A stretch of DNA of 64,000 nucleotides, taken from contig NZ_NESL01000001.1 of assembly GCF_003063435.1 (NCBI RefSeq), positions 620,001 to 684,000 on the forward strand, written 5' to 3'. The translations under genes and the position numbers were made by a program. Under the pieces are notes generated by a model. It was given only the letters and a program-made list of their open reading frames with translations, was not told the origin of the DNA and made no database searches. The stretch is from Limnohabitans sp. 2KL-1. GTDB lineage: Bacteria > Pseudomonadota > Gammaproteobacteria > Burkholderiales > Burkholderiaceae_C. Positions 43,752-54,635 of the stretch are shown here, piece by piece (position 1 is the stretch's first letter; the number at the start of each line of letters is the position of its first letter).

Positions 43752-45215
43752 TTAAATTTCTTCGGACCAGCAAAAGCCGTCACGCGCAATCATGGCACTG
43801 GACGCGCTGGGGCCCCAAGTGCCTGCGGCATAGGGGCGCGGGCCGGTGGTGTCGCTGGTCCAGTGTTGCAGGATCGGCTCGACCCAACGCCAGGCTTCTT
43901 CTTGCTCGTCGCTGCGCACGAACAGGTTCAGCCGGCCATCGAGCACATCGAGCAGCAATCGCTCGTACGCGCCCACGCGCTCGCTGCCAAAGCGTTTGTC
44001 AAAGTCCAGGTCCAGGTGCACCGGGCTCAGGGTGGCGCCGGTGCTGCCCTGGCCGCGCTTGCTTTGGCCTTGGGCGAACAGGTGCAGTTCCAGTCCGTCC
44101 TTGGGCTGCAGGTGGATCACCAGTTTGTTGACCTGGCCCACCGGGCTTTTGAAAATTTCGTGGGGTGTCGGGCGGAAATTGATCTGGATGTGCGCCTCAC
44201 GCGAAGCCATGCGCTTGCCGGTGCGGATGTAAAACGGCACCCCGGCCCAACGCCAGTTGGCGATTTCGGTGCGCAGCGCCACAAAGGTCTCGGTGCTGCT
44301 GTCGGGCCTGACGCCGGGCTCCTCCCGGTAGGCGGGCACGGCCCGGCCTTCAACGTTGCCCGCGTTGTACTGCCCACGGATGACGTGCTGGCTCAGGGTC
44401 TCGGGCGTCCAGCGCTTCAAGGCGCGCAGCACCTTGAGCTTTTCGTCGCGGATGGCGTCGGCGTGGGCATTGATGGGTGGCTCCATGGCGATGGCGCACA
44501 GCAGCTGCAGGGCGTGGTTTTGCACCATGTCGCGCAGGGCCCCGGTGGTTTCGTAGAACCCGCCGCGCTTTTCCACACCCAGCTCTTCGGACATGGTGAT
44601 CTGGATGTTGGCGATGTGCTCGCGCCGCCACAGGGGCTCGAACAGGGCGTTGCCAAAGCGCATCGCAAACAGGTTTTGCACCGACGGTTTGCCCAGGTAG
44701 TGGTCGATGCGGAAGATCTGCTGCTCTTTGAACACTTGGCCCACCGCCTGGTTGATGGCGCGGTTGGAGGCCAGGTCGTGGCCCAGCGGTTTTTCCAGCA
44801 CGATGCGGGTCTTGGGTGTGTTCATGCCATGAGCGGCCAGTTGCTCGCAGACGGTGGTGAACAGACTGGGTGCGGTGGACAGGTACATCACCACGGTGTC
44901 GGTTTCGCGCTCGGCCAGCCGGGCGGACAGGGCGGCATACGCTGGCGCCTGGGACAGGTCCATGCGTACATAGCAGAGCATGGCGGCAAAGCGGGCAAAT
45001 TCCTCGGGCTTGGGCCGTTTGTCACCTTCGACTTGCTCAAAGCGGGCCTGAATTTGCTGCCGATACTGTTCGTCGCTCAGATCATCACGGCCCACGCCGA
45101 TGATGCGGCCGCCTTCAGGCAGGGTGTCGTGGCGAAAGGCCTGAAACAGCGCGGGCATGAGTTTGCGCCAGACCAGATCGCCTGTGCCGCCAAAGAAAAC
45201 AAGATCAAAAGCCAT
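43752..45215 (-). CDS. zwf: Glucose-6-phosphate 1-dehydrogenase
   Basis: A 487-residue cytoplasmic enzyme that oxidises glucose-6-phosphate to 6-phosphogluconolactone with NADP (or NAD) and opens the pentose-phosphate and Entner-Doudoroff routes. The nucleotide-binding motif is GGTGDL (9-14); the active-site signature DHYLGK is at 171-176. Length is normal. It is the first gene of a zwf-hexR operon and diverges from tal. No 6-phosphogluconolactonase gene is in the window. Confidence 0.97.
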   Translation of the reverse strand: MAFDLVFFGGTGDLVWRKLMPALFQAFRHDTLPEGGRIIGVGRDDLSDEQYRQQIQARFEQVEGDKRPKPEEFARFAAMLCYVRMDLSQAPAYAALSARLAERETDTVVMYLSTAPSLFTTVCEQLAAHGMNTPKTRIVLEKPLGHDLASNRAINQAVGQVFKEQQIFRIDHYLGKPSVQNLFAMRFGNALFEPLWRREHIANIQITMSEELGVEKRGGFYETTGALRDMVQNHALQLLCAIAMEPPINAHADAIRDEKLKVLRALKRWTPETLSQHVIRGQYNAGNVEGRAVPAYREEPGVRPDSSTETFVALRTEIANWRWAGVPFYIRTGKRMASREAHIQINFRPTPHEIFKSPVGQVNKLVIHLQPKDGLELHLFAQGQSKRGQGSTGATLSPVHLDLDFDKRFGSERVGAYERLLLDVLDGRLNLFVRSDEQEEAWRWVEPILQHWTSDTTGPRPYAAGTWGPSASSAMIARDGFCWSEEI

Positions 45216-45409
45216 GATGTTCTTGAGTTACGTAAAAAATTGCTTTGTAATGTAACTTTGTTTCATGGATAATTCAACTGAAGGGCCAATTTTTTTCTCA
45301 CGCAGGTTCAATCCGGGTGAAAAACAGATTCTTTGGTATGGGTGGTCGTGGCGATTGCTCCAAGAATCAGGCCATCCAAGACCGATCCGTACACAAGACT
45401 TCCAACACC
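45216..45409. promoter_or_regulatory. Divergent zwf / tal promoter region with candidate HexR site
   Basis: The 194-base divergent gap is AT-rich near zwf. It contains the palindrome TTACGTAA at 45228-45235 and the related TGTAATGTAAC at 45246-45256, giving an overall GTTAC...GTAAC symmetry from 45227 to 45256. HexR sites in other proteobacteria are A/T-rich palindromes of the TGTAAT/ATTACA kind, so this is a candidate operator; the match is approximate. The tal side (45300-45400) carries no clear signal. Confidence 0.4.
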
Positions 45410-46357
45410 ATGAACCAACTCGACGCCCTCAAGCAATTCACCACCGTGGTCGCAGACACCGGTGACTTCAAACAGCTGGCCCAATTCCAGCCGCAAGACG
45501 CGACCACCAACCCCTCGCTGATCCTCAAAGCGGTGCAAAAGCCCGAATACGCCCCCCTGCTGGCCGAGACCGTGGCCGCCCACCGGGGGCAACCGCTGGA
45601 CGTGGTGATGGACCACCTGCTGGTGCGTTTTGGCTGCGAAATCCTCCAGACGATTCCTGGCCGCGTGTCCACCGAAGTGGACGCCCGCCTGAGCTTTGAC
45701 ACCGCCGCCACCGTGGCGCGGGCGCGCCGCATCATGGCGCTGTATGAAGCGCAGGGCATCCAGCGTGAGCGCGTGTTGATCAAGATTGCCTCGACCTGGG
45801 AAGGCATCCAGGCCGCGGCCGAGCTGGAGCGCGAGGGCATCCGCTGCAACCTGACGCTGCTGTTTGCGTTTTGCCAGGCGGTGGCCTGCGGCCAAGCCAA
45901 GGTGCAACTCATCTCGCCCTTTGTGGGTCGCATTTACGACTGGTACAAAAAAACCGCAGGCAGCGCCTGGGACGAAGCCGCCAAGGCCGGGGCCAATGAC
46001 CCGGGTGTGCAGTCGGTGCGTGCCATCTTCAACCACTACAAAAAGCACGGCATTGCCACCGAAGTCATGGGCGCGTCGTTTCGCAACATCGGCCAGATCA
46101 CCGCGCTGGCGGGCTGCGATTTGCTGACCATCAGCCCCGAGTTGCTGGCGCAGCTGGCCGCCACCGACGCGCCTTTGGGTTTGGCGCTGGACGCGGCTGC
46201 AGCCCAAAAAATGGACCTGCCTGCCGTCGCCTATGACGAAGCGGCGTTCCGCCTGGCGCTCAACGAAGATGCCATGGCCACCGAAAAGCTGGCCGAAGGC
46301 ATCCGCGCTTTCTGCGCTGACGCGGTCAAGCTCGAAGACCTGATGCAGAAAGCCTGA
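45410..46357 (+). CDS. tal: Transaldolase
   Basis: A 315-residue TalB-type transaldolase that exchanges dihydroxyacetone units between sedoheptulose-7-phosphate and glyceraldehyde-3-phosphate. The Schiff-base lysine is K125 in [11 protein letters not shown]; the N-terminal TTNPSLI motif is at 32-38. The chosen ATG at 45410 gives the usual [19 protein letters not shown] start. It is followed after 2 bases by pgi, so the two form an operon linking pentose-phosphate and hexose-phosphate pools. Confidence 0.97.
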   Translation: MNQLDALKQFTTVVADTGDFKQLAQFQPQDATTNPSLILKAVQKPEYAPLLAETVAAHRGQPLDVVMDHLLVRFGCEILQTIPGRVSTEVDARLSFDTAATVARARRIMALYEAQGIQRERVLIKIASTWEGIQAAAELEREGIRCNLTLLFAFCQAVACGQAKVQLISPFVGRIYDWYKKTAGSAWDEAAKAGANDPGVQSVRAIFNHYKKHGIATEVMGASFRNIGQITALAGCDLLTISPELLAQLAATDAPLGLALDAAAAQKMDLPAVAYDEAAFRLALNEDAMATEKLAEGIRAFCADAVKLEDLMQKA

Positions 46358-46359
46358 GC

Positions 46360-47892
46360 ATGCGTTGCGACCTGACCCCCGCTTGGAAAAACCTGCAACA
46401 CCATGCGCAAAGTTTTGCCGGTTTTGATTTGCGCACGGCCTTTGCCGCCGATGTGCAGCGTGCCGATACGCTGAGCCTGCAAGCGCCGCATGTGTTTGCC
46501 GACTTGTCGAAGAACCATGTGGACGCCGCCACCGAAGCCTTGTTGCAGGAGCTGGCGCGTCAGACCGGACTGGCATCGCACCGCGACGCGATGTTCCGGG
46601 GCGAGGCCATCAACCACACCGAGGGCCGCGCCGTGATGCACTGGCTGCTGCGCCAACCCGAGGGCTCACTGGGTGGCGATCTGGCCGAGCCGCTGGCCCT
46701 GGTGCATGGCACGCTCAAACCCATGCTGGCTTATGCCGAAACCATCCGGGCCGATGCGCAGATCACCGACGTGGTCAACATCGGCATCGGTGGCTCCGAT
46801 TTGGGGCCGCAAATGGCGGTGCTGGCTTTGCAGGATTTTGTGATCCCGGGCAAGCGTTTCCATTTCGTGTCGAATGTGGATGGCCACGAGCTGGCGTCGG
46901 TGCTCAAGGGTCTGAAAGCCGAGAACACCCTGTTTTTGATCGCCTCCAAAACCTTCACCACCATCGAGACCATGACCAACGCCCGTTCGGCTTTGCAGTG
47001 GTTTCAGGCGCAAGGCGGCACCGATGTGGCGCGTCACTTTGCGGCGCTGACCACCAACGTGGCCGCAGCCGCCGAGTTCGGCATCACCACCACCTTCGGT
47101 TTTTGGGACTGGGTGGGCGGGCGTTATTCGATGTGGTCGGCCATTGGCCTGCCGGTGGCGATCGCCATCGGGGCGCAGGGCTTCAATGACCTGCTGGCGG
47201 GGGCGCACGCGATGGACCAGTACTTTCAGATCGCGCCGCTCGAAGCCAACCTGCCGGTGCGTCTGGGCTTGCTCGATGTCTGGTACCGCAACTTTTTGAA
47301 CTACACCAGCCGCTCGATTGCGCCGTACCACAGCGCCTTGCGCCGGGTGCCCGCGTATTTGCAGCAACTGGAGATGGAGAGCAACGGCAAGCGGGTGGAC
47401 CGCAATGGCCAGGCCCTGCCGTACGGCACCTCGCCGGTGCTGTGGGGCGAGCCTGGCACCAACGGCCAGCATGCGTACTTTCAGATGCTGCACCAGGGCA
47501 CGGACGTGGTGCCGCTGGAGTTCATCGCCGTCAAAAAGCCCACGCACAGCCTGAAAGACCACCACGAGCTGCTGCTGGCCAACGTGATCGCGCAGGCGCA
47601 GGCGCTCATGCTGGGTAAGGCCGACCAAGGCGGTCACAAGCACTTCACCGGCAACCGGCCCAGCACCTTCCTGCTGCTCGATGAACTGACGCCCGCCAGC
47701 CTGGGGGCGCTGATCGCCTTGCAGGAACACCGCGTGTTTGTCAGCGGCTCGGTGTGGGGCATCAACAGCTTTGACCAATGGGGTGTGGAGTTGGGCAAGG
47801 TGCTGGCCAAGGACATCCATGCGCGCATCGTCTCGGGCGATGTGGCCGGGCTGGACGGCTCGACCGCTGCCTTGCTTGCGCGCATACGCTGA
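46360..47892 (+). CDS. pgi: Glucose-6-phosphate isomerase
   Basis: A 510-residue enzyme interconverting glucose-6-phosphate and fructose-6-phosphate. Landmarks: NIGIGGSDLGPQMAVLAL (phosphate binding), SKTFTTIETMTNA, the catalytic glutamate region GEPGTNGQHAYFQMLHQG, and the late KHFTGNRPS. It lies 2 bases after tal and ends at a bidirectional terminator shared with groEL. Confidence 0.97.
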   Translation: MRCDLTPAWKNLQHHAQSFAGFDLRTAFAADVQRADTLSLQAPHVFADLSKNHVDAATEALLQELARQTGLASHRDAMFRGEAINHTEGRAVMHWLLRQPEGSLGGDLAEPLALVHGTLKPMLAYAETIRADAQITDVVNIGIGGSDLGPQMAVLALQDFVIPGKRFHFVSNVDGHELASVLKGLKAENTLFLIASKTFTTIETMTNARSALQWFQAQGGTDVARHFAALTTNVAAAAEFGITTTFGFWDWVGGRYSMWSAIGLPVAIAIGAQGFNDLLAGAHAMDQYFQIAPLEANLPVRLGLLDVWYRNFLNYTSRSIAPYHSALRRVPAYLQQLEMESNGKRVDRNGQALPYGTSPVLWGEPGTNGQHAYFQMLHQGTDVVPLEFIAVKKPTHSLKDHHELLLANVIAQAQALMLGKADQGGHKHFTGNRPSTFLLLDELTPASLGALIALQEHRVFVSGSVWGINSFDQWGVELGKVLAKDIHARIVSGDVAGLDGSTAALLARIR

Positions 47893-47943
47893 TTCGTGAT
47901 GCCACGCGACCGACCGCGCTGAGATCATGCCTGTCGCATGAAA

Positions 47944-47977
47944 AAAGCCCCGCAAGGCGTGAACCTTGCGGGGCTTT
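47944..47977. terminator. Bidirectional terminator between pgi and groEL
   Basis: A perfect 14-bp stem (AAAGCCCCGCAAGG and its complement) with a 6-base loop. A-rich sequence lies on the left and T-rich on the right, so it can end both convergent transcripts. Confidence 0.92.
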
Positions 47978-48026
47978 GTTTTGAGCCGGGTGAGGGCGCA
48001 AACCCTCAGTCCAGACAGCCGGGCAA

Positions 48027-49804
<1,778 letters not shown>

Positions 49805-49813
49805 ACCCCAGCA

Positions 49814-50101
49814 TCATTCGACCACTGCGAACAGGTCTTCTTCTTTCATGACCAACAGCTCGTCGCCTTCGACCTTGACGGTCTGGCCGCTGTACTTGCC
49901 GAACAACACGCGGTCGCCGACTTTGACGCTCAGGGCTTTGGTCTCGCCTTTGTCGTTTGTCTTGCCTGGGCCGACGGCCAGGACTTCGCCTTGATCGGGC
50001 TTTTCAGCAGCGGAATCGGGGATGACGATGCCGGAAGCTGTTTTGGTTTCGCTTTCGATACGCTTGACGATCACGCGATCGCCCAAAGGACGCAGTTTCA
50101 T
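49814..50101 (-). CDS. groS: Co-chaperonin GroES (10 kDa)
   Basis: A 95-residue co-chaperonin that caps the GroEL ring. The start [16 protein letters not shown], the mobile loop ([18 protein letters not shown], about 16-33) and the dome phrase [17 protein letters not shown] are complete. ATG 50101 follows CAGGAGATTCC on the minus strand, a good ribosome site; the longer frame upstream includes the CIRCE leader and is rejected. It heads groES-groEL. Confidence 0.98.
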   Translation of the reverse strand: MKLRPLGDRVIVKRIESETKTASGIVIPDSAAEKPDQGEVLAVGPGKTNDKGETKALSVKVGDRVLFGKYSGQTVKVEGDELLVMKEEDLFAVVE

Positions 50102-50180
50102 GGAATCTCCTGGATTTGAAACAAGGGTTGAAAAACAAAAGCGCGGCAAGGGTGCCGCTGAAATCTGAGGAAGGGTGTTG

Positions 50181-50207
50181 TTAGCACTCAACTCCATCGA
50201 GTGCTAA
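50181..50207. promoter_or_regulatory. CIRCE operator for HrcA upstream of groES
   Basis: An exact CIRCE element: TTAGCACTC (50181-50189), nine bases, GAGTGCTAA (50199-50207). HrcA binds this inverted repeat and represses groESL until heat shock titrates GroEL. It lies 80 bases upstream of the groES start, in the expected leader or promoter position. The hrcA gene is not in this window. Confidence 0.97.
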
Positions 50208-50254
50208 TGATAAGGGCATTTGTGAACGTTTCAAGGTCCTAGGGTTTACCCGGG

Positions 50255-50854
50255 TCAATGATGCCGGGCCTGAGTCTCCTGGGCGTGCTGCGTGCAAAGC
50301 CAATAGCCGTAAACCAGATCGGTGCTGATGTCCCCTTCAAACATACTGAGGTGTTCGGCCTGATTCAGCGGGCTATTGGTCGGCAGACTGGCACTGTTGT
50401 ACAGCACGATGTGCGCGTGTTGCATGCGGGCATTTTGCAAATGCACCGTTGAGGTGTGCAGCCACGGAATGCGTGCGTCGATGAAAAAAACACGGACGTC
50501 CTGGGCAATTTCCATCAAGTCCAGCGGATGGGTCATCACCGTGACGTGTGCCCATTGGGCCAGTGTGCTCAGCGCCTGCGACAGGTGCGCACTGTCATGC
50601 AAGATGCAGAGCAGCTCTGCAGGAGCTTGCGCCGGGTGGGGCAGGAAGCCCTGTCCTTTGCAATAGTCCTGGAGTGACTCGGACAAAATCCGGCGGTGCC
50701 CGCCGTGGGTGACAAAGGCTTTGAAGACGCCGTTTTGAACCATCCGTTGTACCGTGCCCACCGACAGCCCCAGCATTTTGGCGGCTTGGCTGGTGCTGAC
50801 ATAGGTTTGTGAAATCTGGTTGTTTTTCATGGGGGTTGCGGCGGGAATGGACAT
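50255..50854 (-). CDS. Excisionase-type HTH protein with receiver-like C-terminal domain
   Basis: A 199-residue protein with an N-terminal MerR/excisionase-type helix-turn-helix (YVSTSQAAKMLGLSVGTVQRMVQNGVFKAFVTHGGHRRI, about 18-56). The remainder (LLCILHDSAHL... VRVFFIDARIPWL... AHIVLYNSASL) has the strand spacing of a receiver domain, with an aspartate in FFIDAR, but lacks the usual acidic pair and the conserved lysine is not evident. It is therefore possibly a degenerate response regulator. ATG 50830 (MKNNQIS) is an alternative start. It lies upstream of and parallel to groESL. Function unknown; the assignment of the C-terminal half is tentative. Confidence 0.7.
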   Translation of the reverse strand: MSIPAATPMKNNQISQTYVSTSQAAKMLGLSVGTVQRMVQNGVFKAFVTHGGHRRILSESLQDYCKGQGFLPHPAQAPAELLCILHDSAHLSQALSTLAQWAHVTVMTHPLDLMEIAQDVRVFFIDARIPWLHTSTVHLQNARMQHAHIVLYNSASLPTNSPLNQAEHLSMFEGDISTDLVYGYWLCTQHAQETQARHH

Positions 50855-51014
50855 GCTGGATGGATTGGAATGTTTGGGGGTCTTTGGATGTTAGGCGGCA
50901 GTCTGCGCTGGGTGACTCTGTCTGAATGGGTAGCGGTCCCGTTGAAAACCGGTAGCTGTCCAGCGTGATCAAGAGGCGGCGGGGCGGTGGCCGTTCAAGG
51001 CAAAATCACGCCCT

Positions 51015-51845
51015 ATGCTCAGTTGGTTTCGTTTCTTCTCCCATTGGCCCTTGTGGGCTTTGCACGCCATTGGCTGGCTTGGCGGCTGGCTGGCCTGGCT
51101 GCTGTCGGGCACTTACCGCCGCCGTTTTCTGGACAACGTCCGCCAGGCGGGCCTGGGCTGGGGCGATGTCGCCGGCGCCATCGGGCAAGCCGGTTGCATG
51201 TCGGCCGAGCTGCCACGCCTGTGGCTGGGCACCCCACCGCCCATTGAATGGGCCCATGACAGCGCAGCCGCCGAGGCTTATGCCGCAGGTCAGGGCGTGT
51301 TGTTTTTGACGCCGCACATGGGGTGCTTTGAGATCACCGCGCAGGCGCTGGCCTTGCGCTTTGGGGCCGTGCATGGCCCGCTGACCGTGCTGTACCGTCC
51401 AGCGCGTCAGAGCGCGCTGGCTGAGGTGATGACATTGGCGCGCAACCGCCCAGGTCTGGAGGCAGTACCCACCACGTTGGCCGGGGTGCGCCAGATGATC
51501 AAGGCCTTGCGTGCCGGACACGCGGTGGGCTTGCTGCCGGATCAAGTGCCGCCCGAAGGCATGGGCCAATGGGCCCCGTTTTTCGGCAAACCGGCTTACA
51601 CCATGACCTTGGCGGCCCGACTGGCCTTGCAGACCGGTGCGCGTGTGGTGCTGATCTGGGGCGAGCGTCTGCCCAGGGGTCGGGGTTATCGACTGCACAC
51701 CCGGGCGCTGTGCCATGCACTGTCGGGTGATCTGGACACCGCCGTGGTCCAGATCAACCAGGCGATGGAGCAGACCATCCGCCAGTGCCCGCAGCAGTAT
51801 TTGTGGGGTTATGCCCGCTATAAACAGCCGCGCCGGGAGTCCTGA
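51015..51845 (+). CDS. Lipid A biosynthesis acyltransferase (LpxL/HtrB family), copy 1
   Basis: A 276-residue inner-membrane acyltransferase that adds a secondary acyl chain to lipid A or a related lipid. An N-terminal helix (HWPLWALHAIGWLGGWLAWLLSG) precedes the HX4(D/E) catalytic motif, here H-MGCF-E in TPHMGCFE, and the LLPDQVPPEGMG phrase typical of the family. It shares one base with the next gene (TGATG), so the two are coupled. Confidence 0.9.
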   Translation: MLSWFRFFSHWPLWALHAIGWLGGWLAWLLSGTYRRRFLDNVRQAGLGWGDVAGAIGQAGCMSAELPRLWLGTPPPIEWAHDSAAAEAYAAGQGVLFLTPHMGCFEITAQALALRFGAVHGPLTVLYRPARQSALAEVMTLARNRPGLEAVPTTLAGVRQMIKALRAGHAVGLLPDQVPPEGMGQWAPFFGKPAYTMTLAARLALQTGARVVLIWGERLPRGRGYRLHTRALCHALSGDLDTAVVQINQAMEQTIRQCPQQYLWGYARYKQPRRES

Positions 51846-52705
51846 TGCATCCGCTGATTGTTTTCATGCGTTTGCTGGCACCTTGGCCGCTGGCTTGGGT
51901 GAGGGGGCTGGGCTGGGTGTTGGGCCATGTGTTGTACGCGCTGGCGCACAGCCGCAGGCACATCGTGCAGGTCAACTTGAGCCTGTGCTTTCCTGATTTG
52001 TCCGAGTCCGAGCGCCAGCGCATGACGCGTCGGCACATGGTGGGGGTGATGCAATCCCTGCTGGACCGGTCGTGGCTCTGGCATGGCTCGCCTGCACAGC
52101 TGCGCCGCCGCTTGCAGCTGGTGGGCGATGTCACGCCTTTGCAAGGTGATTCGGCGGTCGTCATGCTGGCACCGCATTTTGTGGGCCTGGACGCTGGCGG
52201 CACGGCACTCACCATGCTGGGCGGGGTGCAGATGGCCAGCATTTATGTGCCGCAAAGCAGCCCGTCGCTGGACGATTGGGTGCGTGACGGGCGCAACCGC
52301 TCCGGGGCCGTGGCGCTGTATTACCGGCACGGGGGGGTCAAACCCATCGTCTCGGGCTTGCGCAAGGGCGATAAGTTGTATTTGCTGCCCGACATGGATT
52401 TTGGGCCGCAGGAGTCCTTGTTTGTGCCTTTTTTCGGGGTGCAGGCTGCCACGGTGCCTTCGTTGTCACGCTTTTCACGCCTGGGGCGCGCCCAGGTGGT
52501 CACCGTGGCCACCCGCATGACGCCGTCGGGCTACAGCGTGGAGATCGGACCGGTGTGGACCCACTTTCCTTCGGAAGATGTGCAGGCCGATACCGAGCGC
52601 ATGAACCGTGAGCTGCAAGCCCTGATCGCCACCATGCCCGAGCAGTATTACTGGGTACACAAGCGCTTCAAGACTCGACCCGAGGGTGAGCCGGGCGTTT
52701 ACTGA
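51845..52705 (+). CDS. Lipid A biosynthesis acyltransferase (LpxL/HtrB family), copy 2
   Basis: A 286-residue paralogue of the preceding gene. The catalytic motif is H-FVGL-D in LAPHFVGLD, followed by YLLPDMDFGPQESLFVPFFGV and the C-terminal QYYWVHKRFKTRPEG. An N-terminal hydrophobic segment (APWPLAWVRGLGWVLGHVLYALAHS) anchors it. Two adjacent acyltransferases usually add the two secondary chains to lipid A. Its last seven bases overlap the convergent alpha/beta hydrolase gene. Confidence 0.92.
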   Translation: MHPLIVFMRLLAPWPLAWVRGLGWVLGHVLYALAHSRRHIVQVNLSLCFPDLSESERQRMTRRHMVGVMQSLLDRSWLWHGSPAQLRRRLQLVGDVTPLQGDSAVVMLAPHFVGLDAGGTALTMLGGVQMASIYVPQSSPSLDDWVRDGRNRSGAVALYYRHGGVKPIVSGLRKGDKLYLLPDMDFGPQESLFVPFFGVQAATVPSLSRFSRLGRAQVVTVATRMTPSGYSVEIGPVWTHFPSEDVQADTERMNRELQALIATMPEQYYWVHKRFKTRPEGEPGVY

Positions 52706-53652
52706 CCTGGGGGCGTCAGAAAACGGGTGATTTCGCGGATCACGCGCCCGGGTTTTTCATGCACCACCCAGTGGCTGGCTTTGGCAATGGGCACGAGTTT
52801 CAAATCAGGCACATGCTGCGCCAGGCCTTCGGTCAGGCAGGGCAACAAAGCGATGTCGTCTTGCGCCCAGAGCACCAGCGTGGGCACACTGATGTGCAAG
52901 GCTTCTGGCGGAATTTGAACCACCGATGCCCCCGGGTCTTGCGCTGTGGCGGGGCGCAGGGGCGAGGCTCGGTAATAGTTGAGCCCGCCTTGCAGGCCGT
53001 GCCGCCAGACCTGGCGGTAGCGTTCTTTGAGTTCGGGGGTGAGCCAGCGGGCGGGTTCATGCGCGTGCGCAGCTTGTGGCTGCGTGAGCGAGGGCAGTGC
53101 GCTGTCGTGCCCGTCCAGAAAACCCAACAGCCGCTCAAAGTCGTTGGCGGCCAGTTGCGCTGCGGCATCGGGCTGAACCAGAAAGTTCATGTAGGCGCTG
53201 GCAGCTTGTTGCTCCGGGTGGCTTTGCAATGCCTTGAGGAAGGGGCCAGGGTGGGGGGAGTTGACGATGACCAACTGGCGCAGCCGTTCGGGGTGTTGGT
53301 TGGCCAGGCTCCAGGCCACTGCGCCGCCCCAGTCATGGGCCACCAAAGCGGCCAGTGGTGCTTGGCCTGACTCCAACGCGATCAGGGCCACGATGTCCTG
53401 CACCAGGTACTTGGCCCGGTAGGCCTTGACGTCTTCTGGGGCGCTGGACCGTTCATAGCCACGCAAATGGGGGGCCACGCAGCGGTAGCCGCCGTTTTCG
53501 GGTTTTGAAAAGTGGACCAGCAAAGGGTCCCATACCCAGGCGGCTTCGGGGAAGCCGTGCAGGAACATCAGTACGGGGCGGCCCGGCTCGCCACAAGCGC
53601 GGCAGCTTAAGGTGATGCCATGGGGCAGGTCTTGTTGCCAGGTCTCGATCAT
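52699..53652 (-). CDS. Alpha/beta hydrolase (epoxide-hydrolase-like)
   Basis: A 317-residue cytoplasmic hydrolase. The oxyanion motif HGFPE is at 32-36, the nucleophile is D107 in AHDWGGAV, which places it with epoxide hydrolases and haloalkane dehalogenases, the acid is in LVLWAQDD and the histidine in KASHWVVHEKP. The natural substrate is unknown. It starts 146 bases downstream of engB, and a perfect hairpin lies in that gap. Confidence 0.9.
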   Translation of the reverse strand: MIETWQQDLPHGITLSCRACGEPGRPVLMFLHGFPEAAWVWDPLLVHFSKPENGGYRCVAPHLRGYERSSAPEDVKAYRAKYLVQDIVALIALESGQAPLAALVAHDWGGAVAWSLANQHPERLRQLVIVNSPHPGPFLKALQSHPEQQAASAYMNFLVQPDAAAQLAANDFERLLGFLDGHDSALPSLTQPQAAHAHEPARWLTPELKERYRQVWRHGLQGGLNYYRASPLRPATAQDPGASVVQIPPEALHISVPTLVLWAQDDIALLPCLTEGLAQHVPDLKLVPIAKASHWVVHEKPGRVIREITRFLTPPGQ

Positions 53653-53673
53653 GTGGGGACTCCCTCAGGTTCC

Positions 53674-53697
53674 TTGTCGGAGCTTAGGCTCCGACAA
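53674..53697. repeat. Perfect 10-bp hairpin TTGTCGGAGC-ttag-GCTCCGACAA
   Basis: An inverted repeat with 10-bp arms and a 4-base loop in the 146-base gap between engB and the hydrolase gene. No T-tract follows on either strand. It looks like a dispersed palindromic unit (REP-like) rather than a terminator. Confidence 0.7.
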
Positions 53698-53798
53698 ACG
53701 TCAGCTTTGGCACAGGCCCATGTCGGGGCTGAAGCCGCCGACCTGCTCAAAAACCGGGCCACCAGACCCCAAGCGCTCGCATGGCCAGCAGCTTGGAC

Positions 53799-54548
53799 TC
53801 ACTCGTCCAGGGCTTCGGGTTCTGCTTCAGGTGGCTCGGCAGGCACCGGAGCAGGGGCTGCGCCTTCGGCCGGGTGCGTCCAGTCCCAGAGCAGCTTGGC
53901 CACCTCGTCCACGCCTTGTTTTTTCAGGGCTGAGAAGAGTTTCACTTCGCCGCCGCCGGCTTGCAGTCGCGCAATCGACAGGGCTTTGGCCTGCTCGGCA
54001 CGGGTGAGTTTGTCGGCCTTGGTCAGGATGATCAAAAACTTCAGGCCTTCTTCGACCCGGGGGCGGATCACTTCCAGCAGGATGTCGTCGAGTTCCGTCA
54101 GGCCGTGGCGCGGGTCGCACATCATGACGATGCCGGTCAGGTTCTCGCGGCTGACCAGGTAGTTGGCCATGACCTGCTGCCAGCGCAGCTTGTCCATCTT
54201 GGCCACTGCCGCGTAGCCGTAGCCGGGCAAGTCGGCCAACACGGCGTCGGTGATGCCTTGCTTGCCTAAAGCGAACAGGTTGATGTGCTGGGTGCGGCCA
54301 GGTTTTTTGGAGGCAAAGGCCAGTTGCTTTTTTTGCGTCAGGGTGTTGATGCAAGTGGACTTTCCCGCATTGGAGCGGCCCACAAAGGCGATTTCGGGGG
54401 TGTCCATCGCGGGCAAGTGGTGCAGTTGCGCGGCGGTGGTCAAGAAGCGGGCGGTGTGCATCCAGCCCATGGGGGTCACGGCGGGAGCAGCCTGAGCAGG
54501 GGCTTGAGGCTTGGGGGCCGGAGGGGATGCGGGCGAATGGACGGTCAT
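53799..54548 (-). CDS. engB: Ribosome biogenesis GTPase YsxC/EngB
   Basis: A 249-residue essential GTPase of the TrmE-Era-EngA-EngB-Septin class that helps assemble the large ribosomal subunit. G1 is GRSNAGKS (57-64), G3 DLPGYG, G4 TKAD and G5 SALKKQG. Both ends carry P/A/E-rich tails (N-terminal about 30 residues; C-terminal EGAAPAPVPAEPPEAEPEALDE) that are longer than in E. coli. It is divergent from the cytochrome c4 gene. Confidence 0.95.
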   Translation of the reverse strand: MTVHSPASPPAPKPQAPAQAAPAVTPMGWMHTARFLTTAAQLHHLPAMDTPEIAFVGRSNAGKSTCINTLTQKKQLAFASKKPGRTQHINLFALGKQGITDAVLADLPGYGYAAVAKMDKLRWQQVMANYLVSRENLTGIVMMCDPRHGLTELDDILLEVIRPRVEEGLKFLIILTKADKLTRAEQAKALSIARLQAGGGEVKLFSALKKQGVDEVAKLLWDWTHPAEGAAPAPVPAEPPEAEPEALDE

Positions 54549-54635
54549 AAATCAGGGGGGCCTTGGGGCGTCAGGAAACTGACGCAGTACGCATTGTAGA
54601 ATCACTGGGTTTTGCGCCAACTCCTGGATCACGCC

